From Sphingopyxis sp. LC363 (GTDB lineage Bacteria; Pseudomonadota; Alphaproteobacteria; Sphingomonadales; Sphingomonadaceae): a DNA stretch of 50,935 nucleotides. The position numbers and the translations under genes were made by a program. The stretch lies in assembly GCF_000756385.1 (NCBI RefSeq), contig NZ_JNFC01000025.1, positions 1 through 50,935 on the forward strand. Direction: 5' to 3'. The notes below the pieces were generated by a model, which was given only the letters and a program-made list of their open reading frames with translations, was not told the DNA's origin and made no database searches. Of the stretch, positions 19,309 to 28,167 are shown one piece after another (positions within the stretch are counted from its first letter, which is position 1; every line of letters starts with the position of its first letter).

Positions 19309-19363
19309 CGCGACGCCCCATTGACGCACCCCGGCGGCCCGTTAAGTTGCAAGAAAAAACGGG

Positions 19364-20464
19364 ATGAGGATCATGCTGACAAAAGGCGACGATTATCCGT
19401 TGCATCAGACCAGCGAGCCGATTGCGTTCGCAGGGACCGACCGCAATTTTTACGACCGCTATTTCTTCAACGGCTATTCGCCCGACGGATCGATCTTCTT
19501 TGCTGCTGCAATGGGGTTTTATCCGCAGCTCGGTATCGTCGACGCGAGTTTCTGCGTCATCGCCGACGGGGTTCAGCATAATCTTCGCGCCAGCCGGCGA
19601 TCGGGCGGCGAGCGGCTCGAACTGTCGGTGGGGCCGATCGCGCTCAACATCGACGTGCCGCTCGAAATCGTCACGCTGCGGATCGCGCCTGGTGACTGGC
19701 CGCTCGCGGGCGAACTACGCTTCACCGGCCGCCATTTCCCGATCGAGGAACCGCGCTTCATCCGCCGCAACGGCACGCGGCTGTTCATGGATTATACGCG
19801 CATGACGCAGAACGGCCAGTGGTCGGGCTGGCTGTCGGTGAACGGGCAGCGCATCGATGCCGGCCCAGACTGGACCGGCACGCGCGATCGCAGCTGGGGC
19901 ATCCGCCCCGTCGGCGCGAGCGAACCGCAGCCGCCGCCCGAAGGCAATTTCAGTCAATTTTTCTGGTTGTGGACGCCGTGCAATTTCGAAAACAGCTCGC
20001 TTTTCTTCCACAGCAACGACGACGGTGCGGGCAATCCGTGGAACCGCCGTGCCGTGATCGTCAGCGATGGCGGGACCGAGCGGCATTTCGACGCCGCGAC
20101 CTTCAGCGCCGACTGGCAGCCGGGGTCGCGGCGGATCGCGCGGATGACCGCCGACCTGGGGTATGGGCAGTCGCTGACGCTAACCCCCATCGGACCCGTC
20201 TTCGCGATGAGCGGGCTCGGCTACACGCACCCCGTCTGGGGCCACGGCCTCGACCATGGCGCCGAACTCGCCGTCGCGCACGACAGTCTTTCGGAAGCCG
20301 ATCGCGGCTGGGGCAATCCGCTTGCAATGCACATTCAGGCGCTCGTCACCGCCGAGCTTGTCGATGGCGGCAACAATCATCGCGGCGCCGGCGTGCTCGA
20401 ACAATTGTTCGTCGGCCCGCACGAACCCACCGGTCTCTCCGGCGTGATGGACCCGGTGCGGTGA
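19364..20464 (+). CDS. uncharacterised 366-residue protein, lipocalin/CrtC-like region suspected
   Basis: I do not recognise a characterised family. The protein is soluble, without a signal peptide, rich in aromatic residues and beta-strand-like stretches. TGTRDRSWGIRPVG, FFWLWTPCNFENSS and SGLGYTHPVWGHG suggest a binding or isomerase fold like AttH/CrtC proteins (some such proteins carry DUF7064/7065 labels). Its stop overlaps the GTG of an APH-like kinase, so the two work together or are co-regulated. An ATG at 19373 is an alternative start; neither ATG has an ideally spaced SD. Confidence 0.7.
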   Translation: MRIMLTKGDDYPLHQTSEPIAFAGTDRNFYDRYFFNGYSPDGSIFFAAAMGFYPQLGIVDASFCVIADGVQHNLRASRRSGGERLELSVGPIALNIDVPLEIVTLRIAPGDWPLAGELRFTGRHFPIEEPRFIRRNGTRLFMDYTRMTQNGQWSGWLSVNGQRIDAGPDWTGTRDRSWGIRPVGASEPQPPPEGNFSQFFWLWTPCNFENSSLFFHSNDDGAGNPWNRRAVIVSDGGTERHFDAATFSADWQPGSRRIARMTADLGYGQSLTLTPIGPVFAMSGLGYTHPVWGHGLDHGAELAVAHDSLSEADRGWGNPLAMHIQALVTAELVDGGNNHRGAGVLEQLFVGPHEPTGLSGVMDPVR

Positions 20465-21504
20465 GCTTCCCTACCTGCCCCGAGGCGATGTCGCCCGCGT
20501 GGCTGGCCGGGACATTGGGACAGGACCCCGACACACTGCGCGGCTTCACCGTCGCCAAGGTCGGCACCGGTCAGATGTGCGACAGCTTTCGCCTGACGCT
20601 CGACTGGACGGGCGATGTCGGCACGCCGTCAACGGTCGTGGCCAAATGCCCGAGCCATGACGAGGCGAGCCGCCATATCGCAAAGCTGACCGGCACTTAC
20701 GTCAAGGAAGTCAACTGGTACCGCGAACTGGCAGCGGAGAGCGGTGTCGCCGCACCCTTTTGCCATCATGCCGAGATCGCGGATAACGATGTCGATTTCG
20801 TCCTGATCCTGTCGGACCTCGCACCCGCGCGACAGGGCGACCAGCTTGCGGGACTGGGGCTGGATGGGCTCGTCCCGTGCATCGACGCCGCGGCCGGGCT
20901 CCACGCCCTGCTGTGGAACGACCCGCGACTCGACACGCTTCCCTGGCTGGCGCGCGACAATGGTGAAGTGATCCGAGCGCTGTTTCCCCAGCTCTATGCC
21001 GGCTTTCGCGAACGCTATGCAGAGCGACTCGACCCGGAGGTGCTCGACCTTGGCGCCGGGATCGTCGAGCGGCTCGACGCCTATCTCGGGCGGCAGACCG
21101 CGGCGCGCACGATCGTCCATGGCGACCTGCGCATCGACAACATCCTCTTTGCGCCCGATGGCGAAAGTTGCTGGCTTGTGGACTGGCAGACGCTCGGGCG
21201 CGGCAGCGGTGCGGCTGATCTTGCCTATCTCATCGGAACAAGCATCGCCGACCCGCTCGATCGCGCAGCGGCCGACCGGCCGGGTTTCGACCGCTGGATA
21301 GCAGCACTCCAACAGCGCGGCATTGCGCCCGACGCGGTCGCGCTGTGGGACGATTACCGCGCTGGTGCGCTCAGCGGCTATTTCATGGCGGTTTTCGCGT
21401 CGATGAGCGTCGAACGCACGGCGCGCGGCGACGAGATGTTCGCCGTGATGGCCGAGCGCCCCGCGCGGCAGGCGCTGATGCTGGGAAGTCTCGATCTGCT
21501 CTGA
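20461..21504 (+). CDS. aminoglycoside-phosphotransferase-family kinase
   Basis: 347 residues with a protein-kinase-like fold. STVVAKCPSHDE carries the ATP-binding lysine, TIVHGDLRIDNILF is the catalytic HxDxxxxN loop and CWLVDWQTLGRG the metal-binding D. These enzymes phosphorylate small molecules; members next to acyl-CoA genes act on unusual substrates, so no antibiotic role is implied. The start is GTG at 20461, overlapping the previous stop (GTGA). The partner upstream is uncharacterised, so the substrate is unknown. A shared bidirectional terminator follows. Confidence 0.85.
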   Translation: MSFPTCPEAMSPAWLAGTLGQDPDTLRGFTVAKVGTGQMCDSFRLTLDWTGDVGTPSTVVAKCPSHDEASRHIAKLTGTYVKEVNWYRELAAESGVAAPFCHHAEIADNDVDFVLILSDLAPARQGDQLAGLGLDGLVPCIDAAAGLHALLWNDPRLDTLPWLARDNGEVIRALFPQLYAGFRERYAERLDPEVLDLGAGIVERLDAYLGRQTAARTIVHGDLRIDNILFAPDGESCWLVDWQTLGRGSGAADLAYLIGTSIADPLDRAAADRPGFDRWIAALQQRGIAPDAVALWDDYRAGALSGYFMAVFASMSVERTARGDEMFAVMAERPARQALMLGSLDLL

Positions 21505-21508
21505 CGAA

Positions 21509-21538
21509 AAAGGGCGGCCCGTTGCCGGACCGCCCTTT
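21509..21538. terminator. bidirectional intrinsic terminator (phosphotransferase / rpsI)
   Basis: AAAGGGCGG (21509-21517) pairs with CCGCCCTTT (21530-21538) around a 12-nt loop, with an A-run on the left and TTTCCTT on the right. It sits between convergent genes 61 bp apart and should stop transcription from both. Confidence 0.78.
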
Positions 21539-21565
21539 CCTTCTCCACCCGTCGGCGGAAAAAAC

Positions 21566-22063
21566 TTAGCGCTTCGAGAACTGGAAGCTGCGGCGGGCCT
21601 TCGCCTTACCGTACTTCTTGCGCTCGACGGCGCGGCTGTCGCGGGTCAGGAAGCCGGCCGCCTTCACCGGGCTGCGCAGCGCCGGTTCGAAGCGGGTCAG
21701 CGCCTGCGCGATGCCGTGAAGAACGGCGCCAGCCTGGCCCGACAAACCGCCGCCCTTGACGGTCGCGACAACGTCATACTGGCCAACGCGCTCGGTCAGG
21801 CCGAAGGGCTGGTTGATGACGAGGCGCAGCGTCGGACGTGCAAAATAGACTTCCTGGTCGCGGCCGTTGATCGTGATCTTGCCCGTGCCGGGCTTGACCC
21901 ACACGCGGGCGACTGCGTCCTTGCGGCGGCCGGTCGCATAGGCGCGGCCCTGCTTGTCGACGATCTTTTCGCGGAGCGGCGCGGTCGGCGTTGCCGGAGC
22001 GACGGTGCCTTCGACGGCGCCGCCGAGGTCCTTGAGATCGGTCATGGTCTGTTCCTCAGCCAT
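21566..22063 (-). CDS. rpsI: 30S ribosomal protein S9
   Basis: 165 residues from the outer start. [20 protein letters not shown] and [20 protein letters not shown] are S9 signatures, and the tail [13 protein letters not shown] reaches into the ribosomal P site. The first ~35 residues (Pro/Ala/Thr-rich) are a lineage extension. Two starts are possible. The ATG at 22063 shares its A with the rplM stop (TAATG) and has AAGGTGG upstream; the ATG at 22045 has GAGGA 8 nt upstream. Cotranscribed with rplM as in most bacteria. Confidence 0.97.
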   Translation of the reverse strand: MAEEQTMTDLKDLGGAVEGTVAPATPTAPLREKIVDKQGRAYATGRRKDAVARVWVKPGTGKITINGRDQEVYFARPTLRLVINQPFGLTERVGQYDVVATVKGGGLSGQAGAVLHGIAQALTRFEPALRSPVKAAGFLTRDSRAVERKKYGKAKARRSFQFSKR

Positions 22064-22542
22064 TATGCACCCACCTTGTTCTTGCGGTTCATCGACGCGA
22101 CGTCGATCACTTCGGGATTCTGCCCTTCGTGCGGATGTTCGGTACCGGCGAAGATGCGCAGGTTGCGCATCTGCTGGCGACCGAGCGGACCGCGCGGGAT
22201 CATGCGTTCGACGGCCTTTTCGAGCACGCGCTCGGGGAAACGGCCTTCGAGGATCTTCGCCGGGCTCGTTTCCTTGATGCCGCCGGCATAGCCGGTGTGC
22301 TTGTAGTAACGCTTGTCCTGCAGCTTCTTGCCGGTGAACGCCACCTTCTCGGCATTGATGACGATGACATTGTCACCGCAATCGACGTGCGGGGTAAACG
22401 ACGGCTTGTGCTTGCCGCGCAGGATGTTGGCGATGATCGTCGCGACGCGGCCCACAACAAGGCCCTCGGCGTCGATCAGCACCCATTTCTTTTCGACCGT
22501 CGCGGCGTTCGCCGACTGGGTCGTCTTGGTCAGCGCCTTCAT
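22063..22542 (-). CDS. rplM: 50S ribosomal protein L13
   Basis: 159 residues. [48 protein letters not shown] and [17 protein letters not shown] are the classic L13 blocks. [20 protein letters not shown] matches alphaproteobacterial N-termini, and AAGGAG lies 7 nt upstream of the chosen ATG; the frame is open 41 codons further but without similarity. It binds 23S rRNA early in assembly. Confidence 0.97.
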   Translation of the reverse strand: MKALTKTTQSANAATVEKKWVLIDAEGLVVGRVATIIANILRGKHKPSFTPHVDCGDNVIVINAEKVAFTGKKLQDKRYYKHTGYAGGIKETSPAKILEGRFPERVLEKAVERMIPRGPLGRQQMRNLRIFAGTEHPHEGQNPEVIDVASMNRKNKVGA

Positions 22543-22636
22543 GGCACGCTCCTTGACAGATATGGACCGGAGCAAGAGCGCCCCGAAACAAATGCGCCGC
22601 CTAATCCCATGGGACGATGCGGCGCTTCGGAGCGGG

Positions 22637-22665
22637 CCAATGGCGCCAGACAAGCGAAAAGTCAA
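22637..22665 (-). promoter_or_regulatory. possible rplM-rpsI promoter
   Basis: TTGACT (complement of 22660-22665) is a near-perfect -35 box 118 bp before the rplM ATG. The hexamer 17 nt downstream, CATTGG, is a poor -10 box, so the call is weak. Confidence 0.3.
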
Positions 22666-22686
22666 GCGTAGCGCGGCTTTGCTGAC

Positions 22687-22702
22687 GGGTATTATGATAC
22701 CC
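22687..22702 (-). terminator. weak hairpin downstream of the COX15-linked operon
   Basis: GGGTAT (22687-22692) pairs with ATACCC (22697-22702) around a 4-nt loop, 7 bp beyond the stop at 22709. No U-tract follows on the minus strand. It may be a terminator or an operator upstream of rplM. Confidence 0.35.
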
Positions 22703-22708
22703 CAAGCT

Positions 22709-23515
22709 TCAAGACACTGGTTCCAGCGCCCGCACGCGCTCTTCGATCAGCTTGCGGCCCTCGCCATCAGGCCCGGCAATCCAACTCTGGCGGTGCTCAC
22801 GCATGACCAGCCCCGTACCGGTATCGACGGTCCACAAATTGTCGATCTCGAGCGACTGCGCTTTCCCGGCGATCAAGGTTGAATCCCGTTCGATCCTGGC
22901 AATGGTGCGCCGGGCGCCGTCGGTGTGGATAGATACGTCCGTATCGTCGGATACTGCGGCGGCAGAAATGGCGGCGTTCGCGGGCGCGATCAGCGCACGG
23001 ATGTCGGCGGTCGCCAGCCGGTCGCGTTCGGCGGCGGGCAGCGCGGCGATCAGTTGCGCAAGTTGCCGGGCTTCGGCTCGCTCCGCTTCGGCACCCGCCC
23101 GCTCCACCCGTGTCGTCACCCGCTCCCATAATTGGTCAGGATCGACAAGATCGATGCGGCTGCCGTCAGACGGGACCAAATAGGCGATGTTTTCGCCGAC
23201 GAGCGGGTCAAGCATAACCGTCACCATGCGCGTCACGTCGGGTTGCGCGCCTGATTCGATTCGTTGCAGCACCGTGTCGAGCCGATAGCCCCGCCCGGTC
23301 CGCTGCCATTCGAGCACATAGACGAGCGCGAAATCGATCAGCTTTCCGTCACGGCCGATACGGCGCGTCGTTACCTGATAGCGCAGCGGCACACCCACCG
23401 GCGGCGCGAACCGGACTTGCGCGGCTGTGGCGGGCGAGGCGTCGCCCGGCGCAGCCACCGCCTGCGATGGGGGCGTCAGCAGCAGCAAGGCACCGAGAGC
23501 GCCTGCCAGCATCAT
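22709..23515 (-). CDS. periplasmic protein of unknown function, coupled to heme A synthase
   Basis: 268 residues. [20 protein letters not shown] then AAPGDA is a Sec signal with AxA-type cleavage. The mature part starts [20 protein letters not shown], a pattern of beta-rich exported proteins, with a helical middle ([20 protein letters not shown]). I cannot assign a function. Its ATG overlaps the heme A synthase stop (ATGA), so they are coupled; a role in cytochrome oxidase or envelope upkeep is possible but unproven. Confidence 0.75.
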   Translation of the reverse strand: MMLAGALGALLLLTPPSQAVAAPGDASPATAAQVRFAPPVGVPLRYQVTTRRIGRDGKLIDFALVYVLEWQRTGRGYRLDTVLQRIESGAQPDVTRMVTVMLDPLVGENIAYLVPSDGSRIDLVDPDQLWERVTTRVERAGAEAERAEARQLAQLIAALPAAERDRLATADIRALIAPANAAISAAAVSDDTDVSIHTDGARRTIARIERDSTLIAGKAQSLEIDNLWTVDTGTGLVMREHRQSWIAGPDGEGRKLIEERVRALEPVS

Positions 23516-24561
23516 GCGCCGTCGCGGCCCAGTCGGTGGAGCGATGCCGCCGCCGCGGCGACAAGGATGGCGCCGACGACTTGGTGCAGCACGGCCACCC
23601 ACATCGAAACCCCCGACACGACGGTCCAGATGCCAAGCAGCATCTGCGCCGCGACGGCCGCGACGAGCAGTCGGGCTTCGCGCCTCGCACCGCGCCGCGA
23701 CAGCGTCCGCGCGAGAAGCAACAGCGCAAGCGCGGCGACCCACGACCACCAGCGATGGAGGAAGTGAATGAGGAAGGGATCGTTGGTTAGCGCGAGCCAC
23801 GCGCCGCCCGTCCAGTCGATGCCTTCGGGCATGAAATGATCGTTCATCAGCGGCCAGCTGCTGGAAACATAGCCGGCGTTGAGTCCCGCGACCCATGCGC
23901 CGAGCAGCAGCTGGACGAAGAGGATGGTGATCACAGCCACCGCCGGGCGGGTCAGCCGCGCGGGGGGGCTGGCCGGATCGCGCGCCAGCCCGGTGAGGTC
24001 GCGCGCCGTCCAGACGAGCCCGGCGAGCAGGAACAGCGCGGTCAGCAGATGTGTCGCGAGACGAAAATGGCTGACGTCGGTGCGATATTCGAGGCCCGAA
24101 GCCACCATCCACCAGCCGATCGCGCCCTGCAGCCCGACGAGTGCCGCAAGCGCGAACAGGCGCCAGCCATAGCCCGCGGGAATGGCGCGACGCCAGGCGT
24201 ACCAGATCAGCGGTACGAGCAGCGCCATGCCGACCAGCCGCCCGAGGATGCGGTGCAGCCATTCCCAGAAGAAGATCGCCTTGAAGCCCTCAAGCGTCAT
24301 GCCGAGGTTGATCGCCTGATATTCGGGAATCCGCTTGTATTTTTCGAACTCCTCGACCCATCCGGCCTCGGTCAGCGGCGGGATCACACCCGAGACCGGC
24401 CGCCATTCGGTGATAGACAGTCCGGATTCGGTCAGCCGGGTGATGCCGCCGACGCCGACCACGATGATCACGAGCAGCGCGACGGCCCAGAGCCAGCGCG
24501 CCAGCGCCGCGGGGCGGGGTTGGCGCGCATCAGGCGCGGGTGAGGTGGAGATTTGCGTCAT
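23512..24561 (-). CDS. ctaA: heme A synthase (COX15/CtaA, type 2)
   Basis: A 349-residue inner-membrane enzyme with eight predicted helices. It oxidises the heme O C8 methyl to make heme A for aa3 oxidases. Histidine ligands are visible in FFWEWLHRILGRL, SHFRLATHLLTA, LIHFLHRWWSW and VAVLHQVVGA. GGITRLTESGLSITEWRPVS is the conserved first-loop block. The start MTQISTSPAPD is preferred because the 12 residues upstream (MPIVRQASIGRA) look non-conserved; AGGGCGGG is the nearest SD. ctaB and oxidase genes are not adjacent. Confidence 0.95.
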   Translation of the reverse strand: MTQISTSPAPDARQPRPAALARWLWAVALLVIIVVGVGGITRLTESGLSITEWRPVSGVIPPLTEAGWVEEFEKYKRIPEYQAINLGMTLEGFKAIFFWEWLHRILGRLVGMALLVPLIWYAWRRAIPAGYGWRLFALAALVGLQGAIGWWMVASGLEYRTDVSHFRLATHLLTALFLLAGLVWTARDLTGLARDPASPPARLTRPAVAVITILFVQLLLGAWVAGLNAGYVSSSWPLMNDHFMPEGIDWTGGAWLALTNDPFLIHFLHRWWSWVAALALLLLARTLSRRGARREARLLVAAVAAQMLLGIWTVVSGVSMWVAVLHQVVGAILVAAAAASLHRLGRDGA

Positions 24562-24666
24562 CGCCCGCCCTATCGACGCTTGCCGAACGATAGGCAAGAG
24601 GCCGGGAACACCGCCACAAGGTGAAATTCATGGTCGCGACAGGCGCGCCTTGATAGGGGAAGGCCG

Positions 24667-25656
24667 ATGCTGCGCCGCGCCCGACGAATCCTGACTGCCC
24701 TGATGCTGCCGATAACCGCGCCGTCGATGGCGGCGTCCGCCGAGCCATCGCCCTATGCCACGCTGGCGGCGGCGGAGGCGCGCGTGGCGGCGATCGGTTT
24801 TCGCCTGACGACTGAAAACGCCGCCTGGTGCCCGATGCGCCAGCCGCAGTTCGGCTGGATCTGGGGCGACCCGCGTCTTTACGACGAGGACCGGCGCGAC
24901 GAGGCGCTCGGCGTCTATGGCGCCGATGATCGGGCACATGCCTTCATCGCCGCGCTGGCGCCCGCGTCGCCGGCCGCATCGGCGGGGGTCGGCGTCGGTA
25001 CATCGGTGACCGGAATTGGCGAAGCGCCCGTCCCCGACGGTGGCGGCAATCACCCCTTTGCGCGGATCACCGCAATCGAAACTTACCTCGCGGCGCTGCC
25101 CGCCGATGCCGCGCTGGCGCTTCGCACCGGCGCGGGGCGCACGGTCAGCGTCATGCCCAAACCCGGATGCGCCAGCGACTTTCGCGTCGAGGCGAACGAG
25201 AAACCCGGCGCCGTCGCCGACGGACGCATGGTGCTCGTCAACCAGGGACTCATCGAATTTTCGCCCGACGACGAAGAACTCGCAGCGGCGATCGCGCACG
25301 AACTGGCGCACAATATCCTGCGCCACCGCGCACGGCTCGACGCGGCGGGGGTCGATCGCGGGCTGGCGAAGCAATTCGGGCGCAACGCGCGCATGTTCAA
25401 GCAGACCGAGATCGAGGCCGACCGTCTGTCGGTGTGGCTGCTCGCCGGCGCGGGCTACGACCCTGCCGCAGCGGCGCGCTTCTGGTCGCGTTTCGGCCAA
25501 CGCAAGGGCCGGCCGCTGTTCCAGGCGAGCACCCATCCCTCGTGGCGCGACCGCGTCGCCGCGCTCGAAGACGAAGCCGCCGCCATCGCCGCGGCGCGAA
25601 TGCTCGGCCGGTCACTGTACCCACCGTTGATCGACGCGCCGCCGCCCTTGGAATAG
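24667..25656 (+). CDS. M48-family metalloprotease, exported
   Basis: 329 residues. A signal peptide (LTALMLPITAPSMAASA) precedes a PDZ-like middle containing VGVGTSVTGIGEAPVP. AIAHELAHNILRH is the HExxH zinc site, and TEIEADRLSVWLL supplies the third ligand Glu. HPSWRDRVAALEDE near the end is typical of periplasmic Zn-proteases that act in outer-membrane quality control. SD GGGAAGG is near the ATG. Its TAG stop lies inside the 9-bp palindrome at 25652. Confidence 0.88.
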   Translation: MLRRARRILTALMLPITAPSMAASAEPSPYATLAAAEARVAAIGFRLTTENAAWCPMRQPQFGWIWGDPRLYDEDRRDEALGVYGADDRAHAFIAALAPASPAASAGVGVGTSVTGIGEAPVPDGGGNHPFARITAIETYLAALPADAALALRTGAGRTVSVMPKPGCASDFRVEANEKPGAVADGRMVLVNQGLIEFSPDDEELAAAIAHELAHNILRHRARLDAAGVDRGLAKQFGRNARMFKQTEIEADRLSVWLLAGAGYDPAAAARFWSRFGQRKGRPLFQASTHPSWRDRVAALEDEAAAIAAARMLGRSLYPPLIDAPPPLE

Positions 25657-25688
25657 GATGATCCACATCCTATTTGGGAAATATTCCC
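25652..25688. promoter_or_regulatory. two palindromes upstream of msrA
   Basis: AATAGGATG (25652-25660) and CATCCTATT (25666-25674) form a 9-bp hairpin across the protease stop. Directly after it, GGGAAATATTCCC (25676-25688) is a 13-bp near-perfect palindrome 24 bp before the msrA ATG. The first may terminate the protease mRNA and the second may be an operator; both could be regulatory. Confidence 0.45.
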
Positions 25689-25712
25689 GCCTCCCCGATA
25701 AGGATCGCCATC

Positions 25713-26249
25713 ATGACCCGTGAAACCGCCATTTTTGCCGGAGGCTGCTTCTGGTGCACCGAAGCCGTGTTCCAGTCGCTCGAAGGCGTCGATGGTGTCG
25801 AGAGCGGCTATATCGGAGGTCATGTCGCGAACCCGACCTACAAGCAGGTGTGCGGCGGCGACACCGGACACGCCGAAGCGATCCGCATCGGCTTCGACCC
25901 TTCGGTCATTTCCTATGCCGACCTGCTCGACGTCTTTTTCGCGACGCACGATCCGACGCAGCTCAACCGCCAAGGGGGCGACATCGGCACCCAGTATCGC
26001 AGCGCGATCTTCCCGCTCGACGCCGCGCAGGCCGACGCTGCGCGCGCCGGAATCGCGCGGGCCGCAGCCGACTGGCCCGCGCCGATCGTCACGACGGTCG
26101 AAAGCGCGTCCGACTGGTATCCGGCCGAGGATTATCATCAGGCCTATTGGGAAGGCGAAGGACAGCGCAACCCCTATTGCATGGCGGTCATTCCACCGAA
26201 ACTGGCCAAATTGCGCAAGGGATTCAGCGAGCGCTTGCGAACGGCGTAG
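25713..26249 (+). CDS. msrA: peptide-methionine (S)-S-oxide reductase
   Basis: 178 residues. [20 protein letters not shown] holds the catalytic cysteine in GCFWC. The blocks [37 protein letters not shown] and EDYHQAYW complete the family. It repairs oxidised methionine in proteins. AAGGA lies about 9 nt upstream of the chosen ATG; the in-frame ATG 13 codons earlier has no similarity. No resolving C-terminal cysteine motif is obvious beyond NPYC. Confidence 0.96.
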   Translation: MTRETAIFAGGCFWCTEAVFQSLEGVDGVESGYIGGHVANPTYKQVCGGDTGHAEAIRIGFDPSVISYADLLDVFFATHDPTQLNRQGGDIGTQYRSAIFPLDAAQADAARAGIARAAADWPAPIVTTVESASDWYPAEDYHQAYWEGEGQRNPYCMAVIPPKLAKLRKGFSERLRTA

Positions 26250-26263
26250 AAGCGCCCTGACAT

Positions 26264-26292
26264 ATGCGGCCATTGTTGCAATATGGCCGCAT
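26264..26292 (+). terminator. stem-loop after msrA
   Basis: ATGCGGCCAT (26264-26273) pairs perfectly with ATGGCCGCAT (26283-26292), a 10-bp stem with a 9-nt loop, 15 bp after the msrA stop. No U-run follows, so termination is likely but may need Rho; it could also be a palindromic operator for yfiR. Confidence 0.5.
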
Positions 26293-26355
26293 GACGTCAC
26301 TTTTCATTGACTTTCCAATTGTTTTGACTAGCGGACGCGCCTTCGCTGGGGCAGG

Positions 26356-26925
26356 ATGGCCCTGAAACACAGCTGGGGGCACAGCCAGGTGCTGGCATCA
26401 CTGTTATTGATCGGCGCGTTGGTGACGACGCCGCATATGTCGGTTCAGGCGGCAAGCCAATCGGTTGTCGAGGAAAGCGCCGGCGGGATGACGCGGGCGG
26501 TCAACCGGATGATCGGCGGCATCGCGAGCTACGCCCGCTGGCCCGACGGGTCGACTGCAGCCAACCGCCAGATGTGCGTCGTCGGGACGCCGCGCCTCGC
26601 GCCGCGCATGGCGCCGGATACGCCGGGCCGGGGTTCGATCTCGGTCCGTCTGACCCCTGCGGCCGGCGTCACCCCCGATTGCGACATATTGTTCCTCGGC
26701 CGGATGCCGGTTGCCGACCGGCGGCAATTGATCGCATGGGTTCGCGGCCGCCCGGTTCTGACGATCACCGACGATGACGCGGCGTGCATCTATGGCGCGA
26801 TGTTCTGCCTCAACAGCCGCGCCGCGAGCCTCAGCTTCTCGGTCAATCTCGACGCGATCGGCCGCGGCCCGCTGCGGATCGACCCGCGCGTGTTGCGCAT
26901 CGGTTCCGGGCAGGGAGGCGCGTGA
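26356..26925 (+). CDS. yfiR: YfiR-family periplasmic regulator of a diguanylate cyclase
   Basis: 189 residues. A signal peptide (VLASLLLIGALVTTPHMSVQ) is followed by the YfiR/DUF4154 core: FIxxIxxYxxWP-like IGGIASYARWPDG, MCVVGTPRLA and CDILFLGRM. The end pattern is FCLNSRAASLSFSVNLDAIG. In Pseudomonas YfiR binds and silences YfiN in the periplasm, and redox state affects it; cysteines are present here (MCVVG, DCDI, CIYGAMFC). The stop overlaps the yfiN ATG by one base. Confidence 0.85.
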   Translation: MALKHSWGHSQVLASLLLIGALVTTPHMSVQAASQSVVEESAGGMTRAVNRMIGGIASYARWPDGSTAANRQMCVVGTPRLAPRMAPDTPGRGSISVRLTPAAGVTPDCDILFLGRMPVADRRQLIAWVRGRPVLTITDDDAACIYGAMFCLNSRAASLSFSVNLDAIGRGPLRIDPRVLRIGSGQGGA

Positions 26926-28151
26926 TGAGCGGATCCGATCTGCCTCGCTCCGCCCCACGCATCGGTGCACGCACAACGCTGCAAAAACTGCTGTCGCGCT
27001 TCCATTTCGGCATCACGCTGTTCGCCGTCGCCTTGTCGGGGCTGACGATCCTGCTTGCGGGGGTGACGGCGCTGCGTGGTTATGCCGACCGCAACATGGA
27101 ACTGGCTGCGCAGCTCGGCGCCTATGGCGTCGAGCCGGCGCTGGTGTTCAACGATCCGGTCGCGGCGCGCGAAGGGCTCGAACCGCTGACCCACATTCCC
27201 GGAATAGCGCGGTTGCGGGTACTCAACGATGTCGGACGACCCGTGATCGAGTGGACGTCGCCTACCGCCGATCCGGCCCCCATGCTCAGCCGTATCTTCT
27301 TCCCCCGCCCCTTCGCGGTGACGGTCGAGCGCAACGGATCGGCGATCGGGACGATCGAGGTCTGGGGCGACAGTTCGACGCTGGTCGACTATGTCCGGCT
27401 CGGTCTGCTCGCCGGGCTGACCTGTCTGCTCATTACCGCATTCGGCACGATCTTTCTCGCGCGGCGGTTCGAATATGAGCTCGTCAAGCCGCTCAATGAA
27501 ATTGCCACCGTCGCGCACGACGTGCGGCTTCATCGCCGCTTCGACAAGCGGGTCCAGCCGCTTGGCATCGCCGAACTCGACCGGCTTGGCGGCGACATCA
27601 ATGCCCTGCTTGACGAACTGCAGGGTTGGCAGGGCCATATGGAAAGCGAACGCGCGCTGCTCGCTCACCGCGCGTCGCACGACCCGCTCACCGCCATGCC
27701 GAACCGCGCCGCCTTCGATGAACAGCTCGCACGGCGCATCGAGGCGGCCGAGGGTCGTGGCGGCCGCTTTGCGCTGCTGTTCATCGATGCCGATAATTTC
27801 AAGGCGGCCAACGACAATTTCGGCCACGCCGCGGGCGACGCCGTGCTCGTCGCGCTGTCGGCCTGTATCAAGGAAACGCTGCGCAAGGGTGATTTCGCCG
27901 CCCGCATCGGCGGCGACGAATTCGTCGTCATCATCGATCCCTTCGACGCCGACGCGGTCGCTGAAGAACTCGCCGGCCGGATCCGGGCCTGTGTGTCGCA
28001 ACCGATCGCCCTGCCCGAGGGACAGACCTATCGCGCATCGGTCAGCGTCGGCGTCGCCACCTTCCCGGACAGCGGCAATAACGCGACCGCGCTGCTTACC
28101 GCCGCCGACGCCGCAATGTATGCCGACAAATTGGCCAACCGTTCCCGATGA
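26925..28151 (+). CDS. yfiN: YfiN-like membrane diguanylate cyclase
   Basis: 408 residues. TM1 is near 27-50, followed by a ~105-residue periplasmic CHASE8-like sensor. TM2 is near 158-180, then HAMP and a GGDEF domain from about 245. GGDEF is intact (329-333), and RKGD five residues upstream (320-323) is an inhibitory I-site, so c-di-GMP feedback is expected. ADNFKAANDNFGHAAGD is the substrate region. The start at 26925 follows GGGAGG by 6 nt. It makes c-di-GMP and is held off by YfiR. Confidence 0.93.
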   Translation: MSGSDLPRSAPRIGARTTLQKLLSRFHFGITLFAVALSGLTILLAGVTALRGYADRNMELAAQLGAYGVEPALVFNDPVAAREGLEPLTHIPGIARLRVLNDVGRPVIEWTSPTADPAPMLSRIFFPRPFAVTVERNGSAIGTIEVWGDSSTLVDYVRLGLLAGLTCLLITAFGTIFLARRFEYELVKPLNEIATVAHDVRLHRRFDKRVQPLGIAELDRLGGDINALLDELQGWQGHMESERALLAHRASHDPLTAMPNRAAFDEQLARRIEAAEGRGGRFALLFIDADNFKAANDNFGHAAGDAVLVALSACIKETLRKGDFAARIGGDEFVVIIDPFDADAVAEELAGRIRACVSQPIALPEGQTYRASVSVGVATFPDSGNNATALLTAADAAMYADKLANRSR

Positions 28152-28167
28152 TTAGCGGAGAAACGCC

